NCBI RefSeq assembly: GCF_002878395.1
Contig: NC_061121.1
Span: 12,597,184-12,661,183 of the forward strand
From: Capsicum annuum
Lineage: Eukaryota; Streptophyta; Magnoliopsida; Solanales; Solanaceae
Direction of reading: 5' to 3'
DNA: 64,000 nucleotides
The notes beneath the pieces were generated by a model. The model was given only the letters and a program-made list of their open reading frames with translations. It was not told where the DNA came from and did no database searches. The number at the start of each line of letters is the position of its first letter. Positions within the stretch are counted from its first letter, which is position 1. Shown piece by piece: positions 23,601 to 35,400 of the stretch. The position numbers and the translations under genes are program-made.

Positions 23601-25346
23601 TATCACCATTGTTTAAATAAGTCGAAAAAGTGAACAATTGATAGTTGAGGTGTGTTTTGATAAATAGTTGGTGATATTTCAGGTAGGAAATTCGTGCGCA
23701 TGATAATTCAGGTATGGATCTCAAAAAGTCGACATACTTAAGTATGGAATTCAAAAAGTCGACATACTTTAGGTGTGTTTTTGAACATTAACTCTTATTT
23801 CTACATTGAAATAACAAGCAAGGCTCACCTAAAGATTAGAAATGAGCTACTCCCTCCGTCCCATTTTATGTGGCAACCTTTCCGTTTTAGTTCATTTCAA
23901 AAAAGAATGTCACTTTACTATACTTAGAAACAATTCGACATTAAAATTTTCTTTTTATCCTTATTAAAATAATTTACAACCACACAAATATCTAAGGATT
24001 TTTTAGAGCACAAGTTTCAAAAGTACTCCTTTTTTCTTAACATCGTGTCAAGTCAAATGATGCCATATAAAATGGGTCGGAAGAGTAGTTAGATTTCTTG
24101 AATTAAAAGCACTACACAAACAAAACATCAAATGCCTAATAAGCACACACAGAGAAAACGAAACAAAGAGAACATACAGTGAAGTGGTCCGTTTCCATTT
24201 CTTTCTGGGATGATTTCTTCAGAAGAATTAGTACTCAAACACCAAAGAGGTAAAGCTGAAATGTAATTCTTGAAAAATAGACCATTTTGTAAACCATAAC
24301 GAAGATTGTGTAGGGCTTTTTTTGGTTGTAAAAAAATCATAGGAAAAAGATGGGAATGGTAATAGAGAGGTGTAGGGGGAAAAGGGTTTCACGGGAAAAG
24401 GTTAGATTTTTTTCTACTAGAATTTAAAGTACTACCTAAACAAAACATCAAACACCTAAAAAGCATATCAACATATACTATTGGAAGTACAAGACACAAC
24501 AGATAGTAACAGAACAACACTACAACCAAACAATAGTTGAAGTACAAGAAACAACATATAGTAATAGAACGGTAGAACAATACTACAACAAAATAAAAGT
24601 CCAAGTATAAGAAACAACAGATTGTAACAGAATAGTACTACAACAAAACTAGTCGAAGTACAAGCAACAACATACAGGAATAGAACGGTAGAACAACACT
24701 ACAACAAAATAATAGTCCAAGAATAAGAAACAACAGATAGTAATAGAAGAGTCTTACAACAAAACTAGTCGAAGTAGAAGAAACAACAAACAGTATAACA
24801 AAACTAGTCGAAGTACAAGAAACAACATATAGTAACAGAACAACACTACAACCAAACAATAGTCGAAGTACAAGAAACAACAGATAGTACAACAAACTAA
24901 TAGTCCAAGTACAAGAAACAACAAATAGTAACGGGAAATTACTACAACAAAACAACATTCCAAGTACAAGAAACACCGATAGAAACAGAAACAGAAGGAC
25001 AAGAAACTACAACACATAAACAAAACATCAAACACCTAATAAGCAAATAAACAAAAACAGGATAAAAATGAAAGAAAGAGAGCCTACAGTGAAGTGGGTC
25101 GTCTCCATTTCTGTCTGGGATGATTTCTTCAGAAGAATTCATACTCAAACACCTTAGAGGTAAAGCTGAAACATGGTTCTTGAAAAAAAGACCATTTTGT
25201 AAACCATAACAATGACTCTGTAAGTCTTTTTTTGGTTGTAAAAAAATTGTAGGAAAACGATGGTGATAAAAAGGTGTAGAGGCAAAAGGGGTTCGTAAGA
25301 AAAGGCTCATTTTGCTACTAATAAGCGAAAGCCTACTTCTCATCAT
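20684..25346 (-). CDS. RimP-like ribosome maturation protein (UPF0090 family), probably organellar
   Basis: Predicted helper of small-subunit ribosome maturation in plastid or mitochondrion, by family (bacterial RimP binds and matures the 30S subunit). Exons (minus): 25346-25088, 22317-22253, 22157-21982, 21213-21105, 20986-20684. All junctions are GT-AG and the phases add up to 303 aa. Seen: a Ser/Arg-rich N-terminus (MMRSRLSLISSKMSLFLR, a plausible transit peptide), an acidic linker DLWEEEVEVEAE, the RimP N-domain (EQALSIARDVLLSFGDD to KKRLDEAG), then the family hallmark LALEVSSPGAERLL across the last intron (near 200-213) and a basic C-terminal part ending VTLYLDY. A second possible start is Met13. 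Intron 1 (2.8 kb) holds a decayed copy of exon 1, a minisatellite, MITEs and a double SINE; intron 3 holds a Stowaway MITE. Domain call firm; compartment and exact start inferred. Confidence 0.85.
21551..21794. mobile_element. Stowaway-like MITE in intron 3 of the RimP-like gene
   Basis: Ends CTTCCTTTATTTCAACTTGT and '...aaattgaaacagagggag', TA on both sides. About 244 bp, internally rearranged. Confidence 0.8.
22852..23287 (+). repeat. Two tandem SINEs bounded by three copies of one 16-bp target site
   Basis: Copies at 22868-23060 and 23077-23271 share blocks 'taagggtgtgacctagtgg', 'cccatctgcttaaagcttgg', 'cacttgtgctggtggag', 'agcagatacccaatg' and 'ccaccattattaaag'. The block order is that of a tRNA-derived Solanaceae SINE. 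The flanking words at 22852, 23061 and 23272 are 'aacataacgctataag', 'aacatagcaatttaag' and 'aacataacaatataag', that is one target site present three times. Confidence 0.8.
23453..23794. mobile_element. Mutator-type foldback MITE with 9-bp target duplication
   Basis: Ends GAGTTAATGGTCAAAAACAC and 'gtgtttttgaacattaactc' are inverted repeats that continue inward with imperfect pairing. The flanks TTATTTCCA (23444-23452) and TTATTTCTA (23795-23803) are a 9-bp duplication with one change, typical of Mutator-like elements. It sits in intron 1 of the RimP-like gene. Confidence 0.85.
23851..24085. mobile_element. Stowaway-like MITE in intron 1 of the RimP-like gene
   Basis: Ends CTCCCTCCGTCCCATTTTAT and '...ataaaatgggtcggaagag', TA at both sides. 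About 235 bp, 50 bases from the Mutator-type MITE. Confidence 0.85.
24178..24416 (-). pseudogene. Second copy of RimP-like exon 1 in intron 1
   Basis: Closely matches the true first exon at 25088-25320: the frame downstream of MIFLQPKKALHN contains YGLQNGLFFKNYISALPL and SSEEIIPERNGNGPLHC, against YGLQNGLFFKNHVSALPL and SSEEIIPDRNGDDPLHC in exon 1. The exon-1 start codons are not conserved and a TGA interrupts the upstream part, but an in-frame ATG at 24340 and a donor CACT|GTATGT at 24177, in the same phase as exon 1, remain. It is either a dead duplicate or an alternative first exon lacking the front of the targeting peptide. Confidence 0.8.
24450..25010. repeat. Minisatellite between the two exon-1 copies
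   Basis: Irregular tandem array of 'agt(c/a)gaagtacaagaaacaac', 'agatagtaacagaac' and 'actacaacaaaact' modules, unit roughly 45-60 bp, bordered at both ends by 'aaaacatcaaacacctaa(t/a)aagca'. The cysteine/leucine-rich reading frames it creates on the minus strand are by-products of the repeat. Confidence 0.75.
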
Positions 25347-25416
25347 CTTCCCACTTCTGCTTTGTTACTCCCTACAAGTTCCCCCACCTTCGCTAATGAC
25401 ATTATCTTTGTCTCCC

Positions 25417-25424
25417 TATTTATA
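25417..25424 (-). promoter_or_regulatory. TATA box of the RimP-like gene
   Basis: TATAAATA on the minus strand in the context 'ccaTATAAATAggg', about 70 bases upstream of the first ATG, which leaves a leader of about 40 bases. Good fit to a plant core promoter. Confidence 0.6.
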
Positions 25425-26430
25425 TGGCTTGCTAAATTCGTAGCAAAACCAGTGTTTAATTATAATTTCTTAAAAATACTATATTTTATATAATTATACG
25501 TTAGATCTTAATTGCCCCAATACATAATCGTGCTTTTTAATTTGACCTCGGTGGACATATATACTCTCCAATTGAGAGTGCACAAATAAACATTTAAACT
25601 TACATGTCCTACAAGGTAATTCACGTGAATTAAGCTTGAATTGATTTGAATTATGACTCATAGAACGTCTTTAATTGTTCAATTTTATACAAATTTAAAT
25701 ATTTATTGTGCACATTAAAATTAAAGGGCATAGAAGTAAGACCAAGTTAAAAAGGCACATCAAATCACGTGAAATTTATCATGTACAATACATATCTGCT
25801 TTTTTCACTTTGATGATAGTTTAAACGACTATTTATGCACACCAAAAGTTAAAAGGACACATATTCCAGCTGAAGCCAGGATATGTTTATCTATTTTGCC
25901 TATTAATTATGTGTTTTGAGTTATTCTTGTATGAGTTCTTTCACATTCTATCTTTGCATAAATAAATACGTAATATATAAATTCCCATATAACTTTTACT
26001 TTATGCGAATCTCTAAACCAAACACCGAATTAATTTTAAACATGAATAACTTTTACTTTATGCGAATCTCTAAACCAAACACCGGATTAATTTTAAAAAT
26101 GAATAACTTTTACTTTATGCAAATCTCTAAACCAAACACCGGATTAATTTTAAACATGAATAACTTGCATCCTAACATGCAATATTAAATATTTGCATAA
26201 TTCACTTTCAAACCAGCTACCAAGCAGCGTAGTAAGACTTCGCAGAATAGTATACAAAATTGCTATTCAGGTTGGAGTAAATTATCACTTTTAGTTCTGT
26301 TTCTGGAACTAAAGGTACAGGATAAGAAATGACCATATTAACTAAATTCGAAAAAAAAGAAAAGAAATGATCATATAACTAGATTTACATAATGAAGAAA
26401 AACGTTACAATTTCAACTAAGAAGAATTAT
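25425..26430. other. Spacer between SIK1 3' end and RimP-like promoter
   Basis: No gene. It contains an imperfect inverted repeat ('gtgctttttaatttgacctc' near 25531 against 'accaagttaaaaaggcac' near 25741) and the 57-bp tandem repeat listed separately. SIK1 polyadenylation must fall in its right part. Confidence 0.7.
25991..26161. repeat. Three tandem 57-bp repeats
   Basis: Units 25991-26047, 26048-26104, 26105-26161, each starting AACTTTTACTTTATGC and ending 'ttttaaacatgaat', with only one to three differences between units. 57 is a multiple of three, so a short plus-strand frame stays open through all units; no other sign of coding. Confidence 0.9.
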
Positions 26431-29400
26431 TTACAGTCGTAAAATAGTTCTAAGTGTATCGCAGAGGTTTTGTATCGTTTGTTGTTCTTGAGATGCTTGC
26501 ATTTCCTGAAGAGGCATCTCTTCGTAGCACCTACATTCAAAAGTTCACATTATACAAATTAAGCTCAAGTTATGATAAACCTTCAGGCTTGGACATAGTA
26601 GTGAGTCGAAAAGGAAGGAAAATATTCAAGTAAATTGCTATTTGAGTGTGAGGTGATCATCGTACATCTTATGATATGCTAAGGCTTGAGCAAGATTCAT
26701 CAGTGTAGGACTCGAGGTTAGTCTTTGGTATACACTTGGAGGAAGAGGAACCTGAGATCAATCAATTTACGACTATAAAAGGAGAGAAGATTGAAAGAAA
26801 TGAAGCAAAAGTGAAGTCTTTGTAAGGAGGGTAAAGATGACCTCATTTTGTCTGCTTCGCCCTTTCTTGGATTGAGAATCGCCGGAGAAGAGTTCTTGCA
26901 TTGCTTCTACAGCAGTCTTTTCACTGTTATCCCTTTGCCAGTCCATAAGCACATCTTCAGACAAGAGTGCAATCGGTGATATGTCGGTTGCTCTTAGAAA
27001 TGGAATTGGCACTGTGTTTCCAGCCGAGTATATGGACCAAAGCTGATACGTGCAAAAATTTGCAGAAGTCAGAAGCATACTTGCACCCAGAACAAGCACG
27101 AACAAGAAACATGAAACACCGCAGTGACATCCAGGAGCAAGATCTTATTACAACAAAGGCAAAATAGAGGTTAACCACAGCAGAAAGGCAATTTCAGCTC
27201 CAGTTGTGAAACCGCAATGTAAGAGATATGGATGCATAAAAATAAATTTCAACCACAACTAGAACTAGTGCGAGGATGTCTTTTTACATTAAAGAAAATT
27301 TGTAGTGATTTACAGTACTGACAAGAAGGGAGCCTTGGAGTAACTGGTAAAGTTGCAGCCACGTGACCAGGAGGTCATGGGTTCAAGCCTTGGAAACAGC
27401 CTCTGGCAGAAATGCAAGGTAAGGCTGCGTACGATACACCCTTGTGGTGGGGCCCTTCCCCGGACACCACACATAGCGGTAGCTTTAGTGCACCGGGCTG
27501 CCCTTTTTTACAGTACTGACAAGTCTAACCTCAGAAGTAAGCCCAGCATAACAGAGGCGTGCTTCCTTATAAATGTTATATCGTGGCAACCAAAACCAAT
27601 TGATTGAGAAATTGAAAAGAACCAAGAATAAAGGGCTATGATTAATCTACTCCATGCATAGAGCTAGAGAAAGTAAAGAATGTTGCAATGTGTTACTTTT
27701 TTCAAGAGATATGGCTCAATAATAATGGAAATGACTATACTATTAGGGGTCGTTTGGTAGAGTGTATAAGAATAAAGCAAAATATGGTGTATTAGTAATG
27801 CTTGTGTTAGTTATGCTTGCATTAGTTATGCTTATATTTTTCTTATGCAGTGTAGTGTTTGGTTCGATGTATTAAAAAAAACATGAATTACATAATTTCT
27901 AAAAAAAAATTTTTTTTTTACATAATACCCTCAATATATATTCTCAATATATATGTTGGAAAGGATGAGGAAAATTTTTTGAGGGGTAATAGGATCTTTA
28001 AGCATGTTAATGCATGCATTAGATTCATTGCATTACTAATGCCATGGATTTTGAGGTATTAGTAATACATACCTCAACACACAATAGAGTGTATAACTAA
28101 TGCTTGCATTAGTTATACATAGGGTAAAAAGGTATACCAAACAAGGTACTACTAATACACATTAAACTAATGCATGCATTAACATTTCAATACACTCTGC
28201 CAAACGACCCCTTAGTGCAAACTAAAACTAAAAGAGTGAAACTTCAAAGTTGCAGCTATAAGATTATCCTGTGTTTTCTTCCTTCTCTTATGTAATAAAG
28301 AATTTATAAACGTCACATCAGCGTTGATGAAACTTATGAATACAAATGTAGGATCAGGATTTTATGATAAACACTATGGGAATCAGTCCCCAATTACTGA
28401 TGATTTAGATAGTTTTTCCATGATATTAAACTACTACAGTAAGTTAGAAAGGGATTTCGCACTTTTTGTTAAAGAGACGTGAGTTGCAGAGTTCAAGCTT
28501 GAGCACTTAAGAGTACCTTGTCCAATGCCCTCCGACTGACAGTTTCACTTGTCAAGGTTCCAGTATTATAGCCACCGCCACCACCACTACTAACAGTTGC
28601 TTGAGATGTAGTACTTCCCACCTTAAGGCCCGGATCAGAAGAAGGTAAGGTTCCAGGAGAAAATACTGGCATGCTCTGTCTCTGGGACATTTCAACGGGT
28701 GAACTGACATCAACATCATTAAGCAACCTGACAAGAAAATCAATTTATATAGGCAACGGACTAATTGAACGGATCACCACTAAAAAGATTCTCTCTCTCC
28801 ACATATTTTACATCTCTACTTTACTGTTGATCTTACTTTGAAGTTAGTGGTAAGATCATGGGGGCAAATTTGGTCTATAAACAGTTGGAATAGCAGTTAC
28901 TAGAGACCAAGCTAGTTACTCACAAAATGGAGCTTTATTTAGTAGTACAGGTTAAGAACGAAGATGGTCATAGCCAAGAAAACCAAGATCCACGCCTCAA
29001 AGTAATGCCAAAGATCAAACTGTACATAAGGTTCACACTTAATAGAGCACATTACTCTGCTATATAGACCAAAGATTATCTCCGCGAGAAGAAATGTCCA
29101 GCAACAAAGTTTTTAACGCTGAAATTAACTGGCAAGGATGAATTAATTTTCTGATTTAATAGTTTTCACCTTCACATTAAATGATAATCAGATTAACAGA
29201 AAACAAACTACCAGGGATCATTTGATCTGCCAGCAACAGGGACGGAAGGAATTCCAGTACGCCGGAGAGTAGATGATGCTTCTGCATTTCTGATTTGACT
29301 AGCTGGTTTATCTGTATCAGGTCCATCTCGGACTATCATAGTCCCAAAATCACCTGGTACAACAGATCCAGAAGAATTTATTTTCAGATTAATTACTATT

Positions 29401-32400
29401 TCAAATCAACTTCTATCGTTCAGGACAAACTCGCATATTGTCATATTTCAGAAATAGAGTTCAATATGTTCACCAATATTACATAGTAAGCTCTATGGAA
29501 AGTATACAGGGTTTGCCAGTCATGACGTTCCACGGAGATCATTGATCTGCAAATGATGTATGAATCTTTCCAAGTAGCCCAATTGCCTTTATTAAGATGG
29601 CTCCCTTGACTAGCATTGTGATAAGATATTCTAATAGTTTGCCACACTAGAGTTAAGCAGTGGTGAAGCTAAGATTTTTCCTAAACGGGGTCCAAATATA
29701 AAGACATAAACACAGGAAGAAGGCAAGGGGATTTAACATATCGTGTGTGTATATATAGAAAAAATAAATACCCATCTACACAGTGCAATTTCCAGCAAAT
29801 GAGTGTCAATGACACCCCTTGGACAAGGGTGGCTCCACCACTGGAGTTAAAGTAGAGAAATGTAAGAATTAAAGACTCAAAATACGAAGTAGGTAGTTTA
29901 AAGATGTCGATCCAAGACAAGGTAGCAACGTACTCCCTCCATAGTGAAACATATAGTTTGACCATTGCAGATATTAAGAGTACAACATTCAAACTACTTT
30001 GCTATAGATACTTTTTAAAATAGGTTTGAATGGGAGAAAGCAGAGAAGCTGAAAAAATGTCACCTCAAAATTGAGATGACGTAAACCATTAATTAATAAT
30101 ATTAGTGTGGGTAGTTGAAGGAAAGAAACTGCCATTTATAGAACTAAGTCAAGCCTTTTGGGATGAGCCAAAAAGATACTGTGCATTTCAGGGCGGTGTC
30201 AGGAGTTATATTATTGGTTGAATATTCGGCCTTAAAACTTATCCAATTGGAAGGAGGGGGGTTTAGTAATTGTGGTGGGGTAATTTGAGCTGAGCGACAA
30301 TGTAAAGGTAACATGGCAATGAGAAAAGTGCAACAGTTTTCATGTCATTTAAGCAAGACAGTAATCTGAATGTCAAACTTAGTTATAAAATCACACAGTT
30401 ATAAAATGAGATGTCTAATAAAATATCAAAATTGGTCTTGCATGTTTATGCTCGGGTGAACAACAAAATCAGAGCTAGAAATAAATCAATGATAGCTTGG
30501 GATGAGACCAATAATGAGATGAGATGTGTACTATTGTTTGATATAATCTTCTCCAAATTGTCCATAAAAATGAGATGATCGGACATCTATATTATGTTAG
30601 ATACAACTCGTTATCAATTGTATTTTGATTCCTTTCTGACAATGAACTGAAACTCCTACAGAACCTAAGTCAATATATAATGCAAGATGAAACTGCAGGT
30701 TACCTTCTCCCACAGGCTCCAAGCTTGTAGAAGGTGCATCATCATTTTTAGGCTTAGAGGGAACAGTATCACCAAATTCATCATTCACCTTTGGACCTCC
30801 CATTACCTGAAGTTGCACAAAAAGGCTGTGAGAAACAGAATCTCACTTTCTCAGGAAGGAAACGCCAAACAAAGTTCATTATGAGTGATGTATATTAATC
30901 TGGCATACATCAGGAACCTCTGAAGCAATATTTTGCGCTTCCAAGGCCATTGATGCCCTAATCTGCTTGGCCTTCTCAATCTTCGGCATCATTACGGAAG
31001 ATCCAGCTTTGAATTTTTCGATGAATTTGTGCTTTTCAAGGTAAATGGAAGAAAAATTAGTATATGCAAAGATCACACAGCTCTGGAGACTGGAGGTAAG
31101 CAAATAAAATAATTCGCCAAGTGACGGTAGACTTATACAATACCTTTAGCATCTCTGAAGCAGTTGGACGAAGTCGGGGGTCTTTTGTAAGGCACTTGGC
31201 AACAAAATCATGGAATACAAGAGACCTGTGATAATCAGCAACCAATTTCCAAATTCTTCAACAGATAACCAAATGAGATAAAATCTCTCGAAGAGAAAGG
31301 AACAGAAGGATGGCAACTAGAATCTCGTCCGTGATTTTACTATACTGACAAAGGATTCATAAATTTGGACAAAACAGTGATGCAGGTTGATTGATTGATA
31401 TACAAAGCAAGTTGCTCTAAGACTATTGCAATTAATAGGAATAGACATAAACCAAAAACAGTTGAATAGAAACCAACATAAAGGATAGAGAGCAAACCAT
31501 TTCTCTTTATCCTCAAGCATTGGAGCTGGTTCAATGGATATCATAAATAGTACCTATCAAAAATTACAGATATATCAACTTTCTAAAGTTGTAATTTCAC
31601 TTGAGGAGTAAAGAGAAGATTCTAAATTACAACATGACCTAAGCTTTTGCAACTCAATCTATAAGCATTCATCCCTGGTAGATTGATTATAATCCCATTG
31701 TCAACATACTGAAGCAGATATAGCGTTGATCAAACTTTTGCACTTGAAGCAGCATTCATGAAATGTTTCGATATTGATAACCAATAGATAATTTTTTTTT
31801 ATGACGTTACTATTTATTGATCCAACTAGGGAATTCCCCGCATAATGGATATGCAATCTCGCATTAAACATAAATTTCTACAAAGAGCAGCCAGTCATCA
31901 TATCTGCTCCAAACATGTGCAGAAAAAGAAAAGGGTTCTACTAATCTATAGAAAAACTATGACATGTGGCATAAAAGCAATTCATCTTTCTTGTAAAAAG
32001 TCCATTATTTAACTCTTCATCTACACCTCCCTTTTACCACCTCCATAAAGCAAGGGGGAAAAATAAGAGAAATTACATATAACTCAACACAAAAGAGGCA
32101 GAGGATGAAAATTACCCCACAAAGGTGAATTGAGGAAGCACAAATGGAAATGAATACTAGAAAGCAAAAGAAGAATCACACAAGGTGGTAAAAAAGACAA
32201 TGTGCACCCTCAGACTACCTATGTCACTGACATCAGATGTCAGCAGAAAGTAAAGAGTTCCAAACTACCAGATGCTCCAAAACCCCAGCGTGAAACCTAG
32301 TGGTAGTGGAAATGTCATCTTTGGGAAGCACCCATCAGAACATCATATACTCGACGTACAGCCCAAATAGCAATCACTTAAAAGCATACACTATTCTGAA

Positions 32401-35400
32401 AGACGCATGATATGTGATAACCTTTTTTTTAGTCTGACAGGTGAATGTGGACAATTATAAGTGAACAAAGAGCGATACTCTAGGCAAGAGATTGTTCAAA
32501 CAGAAGAGGAGAGCTCACTGAAAAAGGTGGGTAGACAAGGTCTCAACCTACTTGATCAAAGAAAGGTCTCAGCCTATTGCAACTTTACTTATTCAACCGT
32601 GAATCATCTATGACATTAAAGGGGGCATTTCCATTTTATTCAGTATGTTTACTGGCAGGACAATCTACATATGGAAGACTCGCAATTGTGTTGTCAGGCG
32701 TCATTTTCATCCAAGAAGCATGCTTCATAACATTAGAAAACATCAATGCTGGCAGAATCAACAATATTGGTCAACTTTGATCGTCATGCCAATTTACTGT
32801 GAAAGTGAAATCTATCAAAATGAGATAAACATGCAATGCACGTCTATGTAAATTAGTAAAGTAAAGGGCTAACCCTCATTGGATGCACTGTTGCCCTAGG
32901 AGGAAGACCCTGAAAAAAAAAGGAAATAAAATAGAAAGTTTAGTTCCAGCAGTATCGCAACAATAGCAGAAAAATGAAGCAGGTTGAGAACCATGAGGTC
33001 TCGGGTTCAATTCCTAGCGGAGGCAAAAATACATCTAGTTTCAGTTTCAACTAGAGATGAACCAACAGACGTAGAACTAGTTCAGCTCCAGCAGTATGGC
33101 AACAATACATCTAGTCTCGGATACAATTCAAAATAAACAAAAAAGAAATAGAAAATCAAAAGGAAAGGCAGTTAAGAGATTCCAGTAGATATACCTCCGC
33201 CATTTCAATAGCAGACACTCCAAGAGCCCATACATCTACCTGGAAAATACCGGATAGTAATCAGAAAAATGAAAAGAATGAGTTCTGCACAACACCAGAC
33301 TTCACACGAGTTATTGGGATTCAGATGAACTCCATTAAGCAGCAGCTTGAAAAGATGGAAATCAAAGCAGATTTGATACCTTCCCATCATAACGACTTTC
33401 TTGAATAACTTCTGGTGCCATCCAATGGGGAGTGCCAATAAACTGAAAATAAATGTACCATATCAGGAACTTTAACAGATAAAACAAGTGAGAAACTACT
33501 TGGCATGTTGAACATGACCAAACTAAATGATATGTGAACCCAATGCAGCCAGAAAAATAGAGAGCAAGCTGATTGGGTTGAAACAGTGGTAAAACCTCCA
33601 AATTATCAGATAAAATCTTCTACACTCATGGAATAGAAATAGAGGTCTAGTGACCTATTTTTGCCTGGGTACATAGCCAGAGAAACAGAAATCGTCAACC
33701 CACTACCAACTAGTGGACGAGACATCTTCATCGGGGCAAGTTTTAAACACCTAATGTCAATTAATTGGTGCAGCTCAAACACAATGAAGACATATCTCAA
33801 AAAACAGAACATGATAATGACAGGCCTATTACACTGTAAAACTTGCGCAGGCCTCAATTTCAGATACCTTAAATAGGTACATTTCGACATTGCATCACTT
33901 CGATTAGACCAGAATGGATATACGATTAATAAAGGCAACACCAAGTTGAGATTGGGTGCCGTTGATTGGATTGACCATCCATAAGCATATACTAAAGTGC
34001 ATCAGTTAAAAGATAGGGGCTGAGGTTGAATTTCCAATTTACTTTCCAAATGGTTATGTAGATTTAACAAAGGAGAAAAAGGACTTTGGAGAGATGTAAT
34101 CATTACTAGACCATGAAGGGTTCGTGGTGTTCAAGCAAAGGAATTTACCTTTGAAGTTGGGGTATGATAACAAATAAGAAGTGGGAAATAATTGCAAGAA
34201 TCACCGAACACTGCCAATAGATTGAGGGTAATGGCATAATACATACCGTGTTACGTTTAGACATGGTTCTAGTCAGCTGTGCAGCAACACCAAAATCACC
34301 TGCTCATTTAGTGACAAAATATTCCAGATTATGTAGAATCCAAGAACCTTTTCTTTCAAAACTAGCAAACAAGATTCTGATTTTTTTTCCCTTGAAGTAT
34401 GAGAAAAAAAAATTCCATTCAATTTTCTGATACACCAAACAAGAAACTAACCACACTTTGAAGATCTAATACAATTAATAACTAATATAAAACAATTCAG
34501 AATTGACGCTAAAGATAAAGAATTAAAGAGATAAAGAAAGCACTCACCTAACTTAACTTCTCCTTGATCAGTCAGCAAGATATTGCCACCTTTAATGTCC
34601 CTGTGTACTTTAAAAATAGAGTGCAGATAGGAGAGGCCCTACATCACATCTAACATTACTTCAGATGCAAATACAAAAAGCTGAAAAGCTTTTGATAAGA
34701 GAGCCATTTAAGTAGATAATTCCACATTAATAGAAAAAACTGTCAAAATGATTCAATATTGGAACCGGCATCTTGTCTCTGCACCATATTTTTTGAGATG
34801 GAGACAGTTGTGTGTATTTAAGCAAAACATCACATAGGTTGTGCTGAAACCTTGTCTCTGTACCATGTGCTTCATTAACCTTCCATAAATCTTGGAAAGG
34901 TCATCTCTTTTTCTAATTAAAAGGTAATATCTTCAAAGAAGAGTAGCTTTTATCTCCACTATTTAGGTGCAGGAAGGTCTGAAAGGAAGTCGCAGTCTTA
35001 CAACATCCTCAAATAGAGTTGCAGGTTATGAGTTACAAATGTACGAGGAACACAGAATTAAGTCTAAGGACCTTATGGATAAAGATAGAATTATTATGCT
35101 TTTAAACTTCAACATTTTCAAAGCTTTAACTATGCTTTAGTTGGGAGCTAAACTGGAAGCCAGGAGAAGTAGAATGGAAAGGAGCATTTATACCGGGTAG
35201 AAAGGTAAAGGAGAAGTAATGTGGAGGATTCTGTAAACCATCTAAGCTAACTTTTGCGAACCCTCTAATTTGAATAGAATGAAGGGGAAGAGAATCCCTA
35301 GACAAAAGGCAAGTGCATGACCTTGTATCAGAAGTATCATACAAGCATACTCTAAAACAATATTTGATATCAAGCATACCTTCAATGCCTCTCGACAAAT

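Noticed and set aside
24389..25035. Cys/Leu-rich 70-110 aa frames on the minus strand
   Set aside because: They follow the minisatellite units, have no family resemblance and lie in an intron.
27326..27506. A tRNA gene, suggested by A-box and B-box sequences
   Set aside because: The sequence continues into the full SINE with target duplication; no cloverleaf with anticodon arm and acceptor stem.
29931..30040. A further Stowaway MITE ('tactccctccatagtgaaac')
   Set aside because: Only the left end is convincing; no matching right end with TA nearby.
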